DNA of 64,000 nucleotides from Streptomyces sp. NBC_00568 (GTDB lineage Bacteria; Actinomycetota; Actinomycetes; Streptomycetales; Streptomycetaceae), in the NCBI RefSeq assembly GCF_026341855.1, contig NZ_JAPENW010000001.1:6253001-6317000 (forward strand), read 5' to 3'. Shown here one piece after another: positions 56,248 to 63,398 of the stretch (position 1 is its first letter; each line of letters begins with the position of its first letter). Both the position numbers and the translations under genes were made by a program. The notes beneath the pieces are model-generated. The model did not search any database and was not told the origin of the DNA. It was given only the letters and a program-made list of their open reading frames with translations.

Positions 56248-57330
56248 TCACGCCTGGGCGTGGTGTGCCAGCGTCCGATGAGGATCCGCCTCCCCGGGCT
56301 CCGGTGCCGGATCGGCGTGGACCAGGGCGGCGGTCAGCTTCGGGACGGCGTGCAGCAGGGCGTGTTCGGCCTCGACGGCGATGTCGTGGGCCCGGCGCAC
56401 GGTCGCCTCGCCGTCCACCACGACCGCCACCTCGGCGCGCAGCCGGTGTCCGATCCAGCGCAGCCGCAGTTCGCCCACGTCACGCACGCCCTCGACCTGC
56501 CGCAGCGCCCGCTCGGCGCGGTCCACCAACTCCGGTTCCACGGCGTCCATCACGCGCCGGAAGACCTCCCGGGCGGCATCGCGCAGCACCAGCAGGATCG
56601 CGGCGGTGATCGCCAACCCCACGAGTGGGTCGGCGAGTTGCCAGCCCAGCGCCGAGCCGCCCGCGCCCACCAGCACCGCGAGCGACGTGAATCCGTCGGT
56701 ACGGGCATGGAGTCCGTCCGCGACCAGCGCGGCGGAGCCGATCTCGCGACCGACCCGGATGCGGTGCCGGGCCACCCACTCGTTACCGGCGAAGCCGATG
56801 AGCGCGGCGGCGGCGACCACGGGGAGGTGCCGCACGGGGTGCGGGTCGAGCAGTCGGCCCACCGCCGCCCAGGCCGCGAAGGCGGCGGACGCGGCGATCG
56901 TCAGCACGATCACGATGCCCGCCAGGTCCTCCGCCCGCCCGTAGCCGTAGGTGAAGCGCCGCGTCGCGGCTCGGCGGCCCAGCACGAAGGCGACCCCGAG
57001 CGGCAGGGCGGTCAGCGCGTCGGCCGCGTTGTGCACGGTGTCGCCGAGCAGCGCGACCGACCCCGACATCACGACAACGACCGCCTGTGCCAGGGCCGTT
57101 GCGCCGAGGACGGCCAAGGAGACCCAAAGGGCCCGCATGCCCCGGGCCGACGACTCCAGCGCGGAGTCGAGTTTGTCGGCGGTTTCGTGGGAGTGAGGCG
57201 TGAGGAGGTGGCGCAGCCGGCTCGTGAGCCCGCGCGGATGGCTGTGCGCTCGGGGAATCGTGTGGCCGTGGCCGTGTGGGTGGCCGTGCTCGTGCTCGTG
57301 GCCGTGTTCGTGATGGTGCGGGTCGTTCAC
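56248..57330 (-). CDS. CDF family metal cation exporter
   Basis: 360 residues from the GTG at 57330 (SD GGAAGGGG). The first 35 residues are His-rich (PHHHEHGHEHEHGHPHGHGH). Six predicted membrane helices follow, with the metal-site signatures SGSVALLGDTVHNAADALTALPLGVAF and DGLHARTDGFTSLAVLVG (Asp/His pairs). A cytoplasmic domain (DAAREVFRRVMDAVEP ... TLAHHAQA) ends it. It should export zinc or a related divalent cation. Divergent from an ArsR regulator. Confidence 0.95.
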   Translation of the reverse strand: MNDPHHHEHGHEHEHGHPHGHGHTIPRAHSHPRGLTSRLRHLLTPHSHETADKLDSALESSARGMRALWVSLAVLGATALAQAVVVVMSGSVALLGDTVHNAADALTALPLGVAFVLGRRAATRRFTYGYGRAEDLAGIVIVLTIAASAAFAAWAAVGRLLDPHPVRHLPVVAAAALIGFAGNEWVARHRIRVGREIGSAALVADGLHARTDGFTSLAVLVGAGGSALGWQLADPLVGLAITAAILLVLRDAAREVFRRVMDAVEPELVDRAERALRQVEGVRDVGELRLRWIGHRLRAEVAVVVDGEATVRRAHDIAVEAEHALLHAVPKLTAALVHADPAPEPGEADPHRTLAHHAQA

Positions 57331-57386
57331 GTGCGTCCCCTTCCGGCGTGCGGGAGTGGACGTGCGGGCGCCCACGACGCCATTAT

Positions 57387-57402
57387 GTGCGTATGAGCGC
57401 AC
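57387..57402. promoter_or_regulatory. ArsR operator at the regulator start
   Basis: GTGCG-TATGAG-CGCAC inverted repeat overlaps the ATG of the ArsR gene; the -10 CATTAT (57381-57386) is 6 nt upstream of that ATG. Confidence 0.55.
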
Positions 57403-57752
57403 GCATGCACCTATCACCTGCGCACGATGCGCACCCGCGCACCCCCGGCGAGGAACAGTTCGCGCTCGCCGCCGAACTCCTCGCCCTTCTCGGTGATCGC
57501 ACCCGCCTCGCGCTGCTGCACGCCCTGACCGGTGGCGAGGCCGATGTCTCGACCTTGACCGAGACATGCGGAGCGGCCCGTCCGGCCGTGAGCCAGCATC
57601 TGGCCCGGCTCCGTCTCGCCGGGCTGGTGAACACGAGGAAGGAGGGGCGCCGGGTGATCTACTCGCTCGGGGACGGACATCTGCGCCGGGTCGTCGACGA
57701 GGCGTTGAGCCTCGCCGACCACCGGCTCTCCGACCGGCCGGCGCACGACTGA
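57393..57752 (+). CDS. ArsR family metal-responsive regulator
   Basis: 119 residues from the ATG at 57393, leaderless. Winged helix about 27-95 (LAAELLALLGDRTRLALLHALTGGEADVSTLTETCGAARPAVSQHLARLRLAGLVNTRKEGRRVIYSL). The N-terminus (MSARMHLSPAHDAHP) and the C-terminus (LADHRLSDRPAHD) have several His and Asp, possible metal ligands. It is expected to repress itself and the divergent CDF exporter until metal binds. SmtB-type zinc sensing is likely. Confidence 0.92.
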   Translation: MSARMHLSPAHDAHPRTPGEEQFALAAELLALLGDRTRLALLHALTGGEADVSTLTETCGAARPAVSQHLARLRLAGLVNTRKEGRRVIYSLGDGHLRRVVDEALSLADHRLSDRPAHD

Positions 57753-57821
57753 GAGCACTCGCGGAGACTCGGGCCCGCTCCGGAGCCGACCTCGGGGTGA
57801 GGCCGCGACGCGTCCGCACCT

Positions 57822-57912
57822 GGCCGGGCTGACGTGCGGGCGAGTCCGCCCATGGCCGGGCTGACCTGCGGGCGAGTCCGTGTGCGGCCGGGCTGACGTG
57901 CGGGCGAGTCCG
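57822..57912 (+). repeat. Three 32-bp direct repeats (26 nt conserved)
   Basis: GGCCGGGCTGACGTGCGGGC followed by GAGTCCG occurs at 57822-57848, 57854-57880 (one change, CCTGCG) and 57886-57912, followed by a partial fourth. It lies between the convergent arsR and ppk2 genes. Confidence 0.85.
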
Positions 57913-57936
57913 TGTGCGGGGGCTGATGTCAGGGGG

Positions 57937-58854
57937 TCAGGGTGTCGCCGCGTGATCGCCCGGGGGCGCCACGTGGTCCTCGCCCTCCTCGCCCTCCTCC
58001 AGCAGGTTCGCCGCCGCGCCCACGATGCTCGGGTCGGGGCTGCCGACGACCTCCTCGTCCTTGTTCTCGTAGGCGAAGCGGGCCAGGACGCTGCGCATGG
58101 CCTCGACGCGGGCCCGCTTCTTGTCGTTGCTCTTCACCACCGTCCAGGGCGCCTGCTCGGTGTCCGTCTCGCGGAACATGGCGACCTTGGCCGCCGTGTA
58201 GTCGTCCCAGCGGTCCAGCGAGGCCAGATCCATGGGGCTCAGCTTCCACTGCCGTACCGGGTCGACGTGGCGGATCGTGAAGCGGGTGCGCTGCTCACTC
58301 TGGGAGACCGAGAACCAGAACTTGATCAGGTCCACACCGTCGTCGACGAGCATCCGCTCGAAGGCGGGCGCCTGCCGCATGAACCGCCGGTACTCGTCGT
58401 CGGTGCAGAAGCCCATCACGCGCTCCACACCCGCCCGGTTGTACCAGGAGCGGTCGAACATCACGATCTCGCCCTCGGTCGGCAGGTGCTCCACGTATCG
58501 CTGGAAGTACCACTGCCCGCGCTCCCGCTCGGTCGGCTTCACCAGCGCGACCACGCGCGCGCCGCGCGGGTTGAGGTGCTCGGTGAAGCGCTTGATCGTG
58601 CCGCCCTTGCCGGCCGCGTCGCGCCCTTCGAAGACGATGACGAGCCGCCGGCCGGTCTCCTTGATCCAGCTCTGCAGCTTCAGCAGCTCGATCTGCTGGA
58701 GCCGCTTGTGCCACTCGTACTCCTTGCGCTCCATGCGCTGCTCGTACGGGTAGTTCTCCCGCCAGGTGTCCACCGGACTGCCGTCCGGCCGGATCAGTAC
58801 GGGGTCGTCGTGGTCGGTGTAGTCGACCCGCATGCCTGCCAGCAGTTCCGTCAT
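57937..58854 (-). CDS. ppk2: Polyphosphate kinase 2 (PPK2)
   Basis: 305 residues from the ATG at 58854 with GAGGAGGG upstream. Walker A GRDAAGKGG (77-85), the lid and Walker B region DRSWYNRAGVE (134-144) and the C-terminal WKLSPMDLASLDRWDDYTAAKVAMF are the PPK2 signature. It transfers phosphate between polyphosphate and nucleotides; class (AMP, ADP or NDP) cannot be told. Acidic tail EEGEEGEDHVAPPGDHA. Confidence 0.95.
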   Translation of the reverse strand: MTELLAGMRVDYTDHDDPVLIRPDGSPVDTWRENYPYEQRMERKEYEWHKRLQQIELLKLQSWIKETGRRLVIVFEGRDAAGKGGTIKRFTEHLNPRGARVVALVKPTERERGQWYFQRYVEHLPTEGEIVMFDRSWYNRAGVERVMGFCTDDEYRRFMRQAPAFERMLVDDGVDLIKFWFSVSQSEQRTRFTIRHVDPVRQWKLSPMDLASLDRWDDYTAAKVAMFRETDTEQAPWTVVKSNDKKRARVEAMRSVLARFAYENKDEEVVGSPDPSIVGAAANLLEEGEEGEDHVAPPGDHAATP

Positions 58855-58910
58855 CCGGCCCTCCTCTTCCCCTGTTCCGATTGTCCGCCGATCGGCTTCT
58901 TCCCGCCGTG
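58855..58910. other. Short gap between ppk2 start and the broken gene
   Basis: 56 bp carrying the ppk2 ribosome binding site. The larger interval up to 59308 is otherwise filled by a frameshifted small gene (58911-59140) and a 168-bp leader with no gene. Confidence 0.6.
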
Positions 58911-59140
58911 TCAGTGGACCCGCGGCACGATCAGGTGGATGCCGTACGCCTCCACGGCCGCGCAGCCCAGGAAGCACAGCCCGGCCTGCGCGAACCCAGG
59001 GTGTCGCCCCCGGGGCCGTCCGGATGATCCGCCGGCCGCCCAGGTGGGTGCCCGGCCCGATGGCGAGGCCCGCCGACGCGATGATCCACACCGGCGCACC
59101 CCGCGTCATGGCCGAGCGCGCCCGCCGTGATGTGGTCCAT
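58911..59140 (-). pseudogene. Broken gene for a small membrane protein, interrupted at two G runs
   Basis: Three minus-strand frames in turn have coding-like third positions: MDHITAGALGHDAG, then APVWIIASAGLAIGPGTHLGG and RRIIRTAPG, then GFAQAGLCFLGCAAVEAYGI and HLIVPRVH before the TGA. Dropping one G from the GGGG run near 59105 and one from the GGGGG run near 59015 joins them into one 75-residue protein with two membrane helices. Either two real frameshifts or two homopolymer errors in the sequence. Confidence 0.6.
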
Positions 59141-59308
59141 CCCCCAAGGGAAGCAATCGGAGGCGTACGTACGGAGAACCGGAGGCAAAACCCTCGCACG
59201 TCCGAATGGGGGTGAACGTGCGGTCGCGGGCACAACGGACAACCGCGCTTCGTTCCAGAGATCCTGATGATCCATCAAATCGCTTGCCCGCAACGCGAAG
59301 CGCTGAAG

Positions 59309-60229
59309 ATGATGACGGCCATGCCGCTCTTCACCGCCCCTGACGGAACCCGACTCGCCCATCACACAAGGGGCGAGGGCCCGCCGCTGCTCTGTCTGCC
59401 CGGCGGACCGATGCGCGCCTCCGACTACCTCGGTGACCTCGGCGGACTGACACTGCACCGTCGGCTGCATGTGCTCGATCTGCGAGGCACCGGCGGCTCC
59501 GCGCCTCCGGACGACCCGGCGACGTACCGCTGCGACCGGCAGGTCGACGACGTCGAGGCGTTCCGCGCGCACCTCGGGCTCGACCGGGTCGATCTGCTCG
59601 CCCACTCGGCGGGCGGCGACCTCGCGCTCCTCTACGCCCTCCGGCACCCCGGGCGGGTCCGCTCCCTCACCCTGGTCACCGGACGGGCGCGGGCCCTCGG
59701 CGTCGACTTCACCGCGGAGCACCGCGCGGAGGGCGCGGCGCGGCGTTCGGCGGAACCGTGGTTCGCGAGCGCGCACGAGGCGTACGGGCGGATCTGGGCC
59801 GGCACCGCGAACGACGCCGACTGGGACGCGGCCACCCCGTTCTTCTACGGTCGCTGGGACGCGGCGGCGCGGGCGCATGCCGCAACCGACGTCGACCAGA
59901 CCAACGAGGAGGCCGCCGATCACTACGCGGCCCCCGGCGCCTTCCGGCCCGCCGAAGCGCGCGAGGCCGTGGCCACCTGGGACGCGCGCGTACTGATCGT
60001 CGCGGGCGAGCTGGACAGCGGTCCGCTGCCGCGCGTCGCCGCCGCCGTCGCGGACCTCTTCCCCCGGGCCGAACTGACCGTCCTGCCGGGCGCCGGCCAC
60101 TTCCCGTGGCTCGACGACCCGCGGGGCTTCCGTGAGGCGGTCGCGGGATTCCTCGACCGGGAGGCCAACGGGAGGGACAGCCGGACGGACGCCCGGTGGG
60201 GCAGCCGGAAGGACGGCTCGCGGGACTGA
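59309..60229 (+). CDS. Alpha/beta hydrolase (prolyl aminopeptidase-like)
   Basis: 306 residues from the ATG at 59309 (GAAG 8 nt upstream); ATGs at 59267, 59312 and 59321 are also in frame. Oxyanion region LLCLPGGPMRASDYLGDL, nucleophile elbow LLAHSAGGDLALLYAL (Ser of AHSAGG), and final GAGHFPWLDDP (His). This is the prolyl iminopeptidase/epoxide hydrolase type. Cytoplasmic; substrate unknown. Confidence 0.87.
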   Translation: MMTAMPLFTAPDGTRLAHHTRGEGPPLLCLPGGPMRASDYLGDLGGLTLHRRLHVLDLRGTGGSAPPDDPATYRCDRQVDDVEAFRAHLGLDRVDLLAHSAGGDLALLYALRHPGRVRSLTLVTGRARALGVDFTAEHRAEGAARRSAEPWFASAHEAYGRIWAGTANDADWDAATPFFYGRWDAAARAHAATDVDQTNEEAADHYAAPGAFRPAEAREAVATWDARVLIVAGELDSGPLPRVAAAVADLFPRAELTVLPGAGHFPWLDDPRGFREAVAGFLDREANGRDSRTDARWGSRKDGSRD

Positions 60230-60315
60230 CGGGCGGGGGCGTATCGCACGTGTGCACCGGCCGCCGGACCGGCGGCGGTACGGTACGGCCGGGCCGACCG
60301 CCGGGCCTCCGCCGC

Positions 60316-60798
60316 TCAGGTCAGCCGCAGGTCGATCCATTCGGCGGTCTCGCCCGGCAGGACATAGCGCTCGATCTCCACGAAGCCGTGTCGCTCGGCG
60401 AAGCGCAGCCCCTCCTCGTTGGCCGCGAGGACGACCGTCTCGATCTTCTCCGCGCCCAACGCCCGCGCCTGCTCCAGACCGCGTGCGTACAACTCCTCAC
60501 CGAAGCCCCGCCCGCGGTACTCGGCGAGCACGCGGGCGATCACGGTCGCCGTCGCGCCGTCGTCGGTGGGCGGACGCACCGTCGTGCAGCCCACCAGGAC
60601 GTCGCCGAGGTACGCGACCTCCAGACGGTTGCGCCTGACCCGCTCGCGTACGTCGTCGAGCGACATCGCGGCGGGCGGGACGATCACGTTGTGGACGTGC
60701 TGCCAGTCCGCGACACGGGCTTCGTCGTCCGGCTGTTCGATGCGAAGGATGGGCACCGCAGCAGGAAACCGGTGCGGGCCGTGCGGCGTCAACAGCAT
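60316..60798 (-). CDS. GNAT family N-acetyltransferase
   Basis: 160 residues; ATG 60798 but a GTG near residue 16 (VPILRIEQP) is possible. Acetyl-CoA motif A VIARVLAEYRGRGFGEELYARGLEQARALGA (about 85-115), then ETVVLAANEEGLRFAERHGFVEIERYVLPGETAEW. Acceptor unknown. The start lies 41 bp downstream of the CoA-binding gene's stop, same strand. Confidence 0.92.
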   Translation of the reverse strand: MLLTPHGPHRFPAAVPILRIEQPDDEARVADWQHVHNVIVPPAAMSLDDVRERVRRNRLEVAYLGDVLVGCTTVRPPTDDGATATVIARVLAEYRGRGFGEELYARGLEQARALGAEKIETVVLAANEEGLRFAERHGFVEIERYVLPGETAEWIDLRLT

Positions 60799-60839
60799 TT
60801 GCGCGCGGGTGCGACGGGGGCGGCGGTGCCCGGCGGGGG

Positions 60840-61247
60840 TCAGCCCAGGCGCGGGATCTCGATGGCGGGGCAGCGGTCCATCACCATGTCGAGTCCGGCG
60901 GCGCGCGCCCGGTCGTACGCGGCCTCGTCGATCACGTCGAGCTGGAACCAGACGGCCTTGGCGCCGATGGCGACGGCCTCGTCCGCGACCGGCCCGGCGA
61001 GGTCGCTGTTCACGAAGACGTCGACGACGTCGACGTCGAAGGGGATGTCCGCGAGGGACGCGTACCCCTTCTCCCCGTGCACGGTCTCGGCCTTGGGGTG
61101 CACGGGCACGATCCGCTTGCCGTACCGCTGGAGCACGTCGGCGACACCGTGGGCCGCGCGGCGCTGGTTCGACGAGAGTCCGACGATCGCCCAGGTGTCG
61201 CCGAGCTCGGTGAGGATCTTGCGGATCGTTGCCTGGTCGCCGTACAC
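60840..61247 (-). CDS. CoA-binding domain protein
   Basis: 135 residues from the GTG at 61247, chosen for GGGAGG 6 nt upstream; an ATG at 61274 has no SD. Core: IRKILTELGDTWAIVGLSSNQRRAAHGVADVLQRYGKRIVPVHPKAETVHGEKGYASLADIP, then VDVVDVFVNSDLAGPVADEAVAIGAKAVWFQLDVIDEAAYDRARAAGLDMVMDRCPAIE, which is the YccU family of CoA-binding proteins. It lies upstream of the GNAT gene, with which it probably shares a transcript. Confidence 0.93.
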   Translation of the reverse strand: MYGDQATIRKILTELGDTWAIVGLSSNQRRAAHGVADVLQRYGKRIVPVHPKAETVHGEKGYASLADIPFDVDVVDVFVNSDLAGPVADEAVAIGAKAVWFQLDVIDEAAYDRARAAGLDMVMDRCPAIEIPRLG

Positions 61248-61302
61248 GGTCGGCCTCCCTGTGGTTCCTGGCATGGCTGCTCAGCGGGGAGAACAGCGCG
61301 CG
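61248..61302. other. Gap between CoA-binding gene and TIGR03767 fragment
   Basis: Only the ribosome binding site of the CoA-binding gene. The next 279 bp hold a degenerate coding fragment and a further 101 bp precede the gene at 61683. Confidence 0.5.
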
Positions 61303-61581
61303 TCACGCGGTGATTCCCGGCAACTCTGCGTTGCGGTCGCCCGGGCCGCCCGCCCACTCCTCCTGGACGCCGGCCGGGTGCGGATCGGTGAACGGGACGA
61401 AGCAGGCGAGCGGGGTACGCCGGCCCTCGCGTCCGGGGCGGGCGGCGGCGAGCTCCTCGCGTACGACGACCGGCCGGCCGGGGCCGGAGACCAGCCGCCG
61501 GTAGCTGCCGGGGCGGGCGGGGCCGCCGAGACGGGCGGTCGTCTCGAGCGTGGTGGCCGCGGTCTGCGCCGCCGGAGTCAC
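61303..61581 (-). pseudogene. N-terminal fragment of a TIGR03767-type metallophosphoesterase
   Basis: 92 residues with strongly biased third codon positions. TTLETTARLGGPARPGSYRR followed by LVSGPGRPVVVREELAAARP and REGRRTPLACFVPFTDPHPA resembles the N-terminal region of actinobacterial TIGR03767 metallophosphoesterases as I remember it; the first metal-binding Asp-x-His pair (TDPHP) is present, and the frame stops 22 residues after it. The Tat signal and the rest of the enzyme are missing. No ribosome binding site. Truncation or decay is the likeliest explanation. Confidence 0.6.
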
Positions 61582-61682
61582 GTGCGGGGCGGCCGGGTCA
61601 CGGGCACCCGTTGACGCGAGCGACTGTCCGGAACGGTCCCCTCCTCCCCACCGCCGGCCGTTCGCCCGCCTAGGCTCACCTC

Positions 61683-62441
61683 GTGCTCCGTATCCTCGAC
61701 GCCCGCACGGGCGAACCCATCGACGCAGCCCGCGCCCGCCGAGGCCTGGTCCGTGTCCACGCGCACGTGCCCGGGTTCGGCGCGACAGGTCTGCGCGTGC
61801 TCCTCTTCGCCGACGTCCTGGTACGGGCGCTGGAGATCGGGGGCAGTCCCGTCTGGGCGACCTTGACCTCGGCGGCGGACCCGGCCGATCCAGCGGATGC
61901 CGCGCGCCTTCGGGCGAGCGCCGCGGACCTCGGTATCCGGCCCTTCGAGGACCACCACGACGCCGGACCGGGACCGGCCGCGACACAGACCATCGACGTC
62001 CTCGTGCCCGAGGGCACCGCGACGGACGGCGTACGGGTCGAGGTGGCGCCCGTCGACACCGACGGCTCTCCCGGAACGGACCTCGGCGCCGGTTCCGCTC
62101 CGGCGGATTCCACCGTGCTGCGTCTGGCGCTGCTCGCCCGGCGCAGAGACCTGCCCGTGCGCCTCGACGCGGGCGCCCTGGCGGAGGCCGAGGGCACACT
62201 CGAGCGCTGGCGCGCCGCCGTCGCAGGATGGGCCACCCGGCCGTCCAAGCCGGTCCCCGACGACGTACGCGCACGGTTGCGCGGCGCCTGGGAGGACGAC
62301 CTGGACGTGCCCGGCGTACTGGACGTACTGCGGTGGGTGGAGACGTCGGACCTCGCGGAGGGCGCCCGCTTCGAGACGTACGCCTACGCCGACCGGCTGC
62401 TCGGCCTCGAACTCACCCGCGAGATCGGGGCGTCGCTGTGA
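61683..62441 (+). CDS. CysRS-derived protein lacking catalytic motifs
   Basis: 252 residues; GTG probably leaderless (TAGGCT 6 nt upstream). The N-terminus LRILDARTGEPIDAARARRGLVRVHAHVPGFGATGLRVLLFADVLVRALEIGGSPVWATLTSA resembles the start of cysteinyl-tRNA synthetase, but the CxPTxY zinc motif and HIGH are replaced (GATGLR). The C-terminus RARLRGAWEDDLDVPGVLDVLRWVET resembles its DALDDDLNTP helix. KMSKS is absent. Not a tRNA synthetase. It overlaps the SixA gene by 4 nt and may act with it. Confidence 0.6.
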   Translation: MLRILDARTGEPIDAARARRGLVRVHAHVPGFGATGLRVLLFADVLVRALEIGGSPVWATLTSAADPADPADAARLRASAADLGIRPFEDHHDAGPGPAATQTIDVLVPEGTATDGVRVEVAPVDTDGSPGTDLGAGSAPADSTVLRLALLARRRDLPVRLDAGALAEAEGTLERWRAAVAGWATRPSKPVPDDVRARLRGAWEDDLDVPGVLDVLRWVETSDLAEGARFETYAYADRLLGLELTREIGASL

Positions 62442-62980
62442 ACGCGCGCGTCGCGTCGGGTCCGCGGCGAAGGCTGGTCGTGCTGCGGCACGCCAAGTCT
62501 GCCTGGCCCGACGGAGTACCGGACCACGAGCGGCCGCTCGCGACGCGCGGCCGCCGCGACGCCCCCGCCGTCGGACGCGCCATGGCGGACGCCGACCTGC
62601 TGCCGGACCTCGCGTTGTGCTCGACCGCCGTACGCGCCCGGGAGACCTGGCAGTTGGCCGCGGAGCAGTGGGGCACTCCGCCGCCCGTACGGCACGATGG
62701 CCGGCTGTACGGCGCGGACGTACCGGAGTTGCTGGAGGCCGTGCGCGAAGTCCCGGAACACGTCCGCACCTTGCTGCTGGTCGGGCACAACCCCGGACTC
62801 GAGGAGCTGGTCCTCGAACTGGCCGTGGACGGCCTCGACGACACACTGGCCCTGGTCCGGACGAAGTTCCCGACCTCGGCCGTCGCCGTCCTGGTCTGGC
62901 ACGGCAGCTCCTGGCGCGAACTCGGCTCCGGCGAGGCGCTGTTGACGGACGTGGTCGTGCCGAGGGGCAAGAAGGAGTGA
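62438..62980 (+). CDS. SixA-type histidine phosphatase
   Basis: 180 residues; GTG overlaps the upstream stop. Catalytic motif LRHAKSAWPDGV with His18, second His in LLLVGHNPGLEELV, and CSTAVRARETW provide the arginine and phosphate site. Broad phosphohistidine or phosphoester phosphatase. Translationally coupled to the CysRS-derived gene, which could be its regulator or substrate-binding partner. Confidence 0.93.
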   Translation: MNARVASGPRRRLVVLRHAKSAWPDGVPDHERPLATRGRRDAPAVGRAMADADLLPDLALCSTAVRARETWQLAAEQWGTPPPVRHDGRLYGADVPELLEAVREVPEHVRTLLLVGHNPGLEELVLELAVDGLDDTLALVRTKFPTSAVAVLVWHGSSWRELGSGEALLTDVVVPRGKKE

Positions 62981-63398
62981 ATCCCGGCCGACGTGCACCC
63001 GGCGACCTCGGTCCGGACCGGACGCGGCGCTGCGGAGCACCTCGCGGGGGACCGGCTCGATCGCGCCGTCGTCCAGGACGGGGACGCGCGCCGGGCTGAT
63101 CGGGGTCAAGACCATCGTCGGTGCGGTGCGGTGCGGTGCGGTGCGGTGCTGGGTAGGGGTCGGACCGGTCGGGGGCGGGCCGGATCGGAGCGGGCCGGGT
63201 TCGGCTGGGCCGGATCGGAGCGGGCTGGGTCGGACCGGAGCAGGGCGGGCTGCCGGGCCGGAGGTCGCTGTGGTCCGGCGGTGGCCGGGGTCGTGCCCAG
63301 GCCGCGACCGAGCGTGGAGAGGGCGTGACCGGCGCCGCGGGGGCGGGGCGCGAGGCCTGCCGTCGGCCACGCGCGCGTGCAGCGCATACGCTGGCGTG
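62981..63398. other. Intergenic region with GTGCG tract
   Basis: 418 bp without a supported gene. It holds five GTGCG repeats (63121-63149) and a degenerate GGACCGG-rich block (63150-63250). A minus-strand frame starting near 63118 (MVLTPISPARVPVLDDG) has biased codons at first but runs antisense into the phosphatase gene. Confidence 0.55.
63121..63149 (+). repeat. GTGCG pentanucleotide tract
   Basis: Five perfect GTGCG units and a partial sixth. Confidence 0.85.

Noticed and set aside
55052..56251. 399-codon minus-strand frame with an Ala-Ser-Thr repeat
   Set aside because: It exists because the 9-bp repeat is open in every frame; it then runs antisense through two supported genes.
56196..56330. 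Possible metal riboswitch next to the CDF gene
   Set aside because: It lies at the 3' end of the gene, not in the leader, and no known riboswitch core was recognised.
56024..56609. Plus-strand frames reading Val-Leu-Ala or Arg-Arg-Ala repeats
   Set aside because: Products of the same repeat, no ribosome binding site and antisense to the CDF gene.
58905..58935. PafBC-like GTGTCAGTG near 58910
   Set aside because: No TANNNT at the right spacing and it lies at the end of the broken gene.
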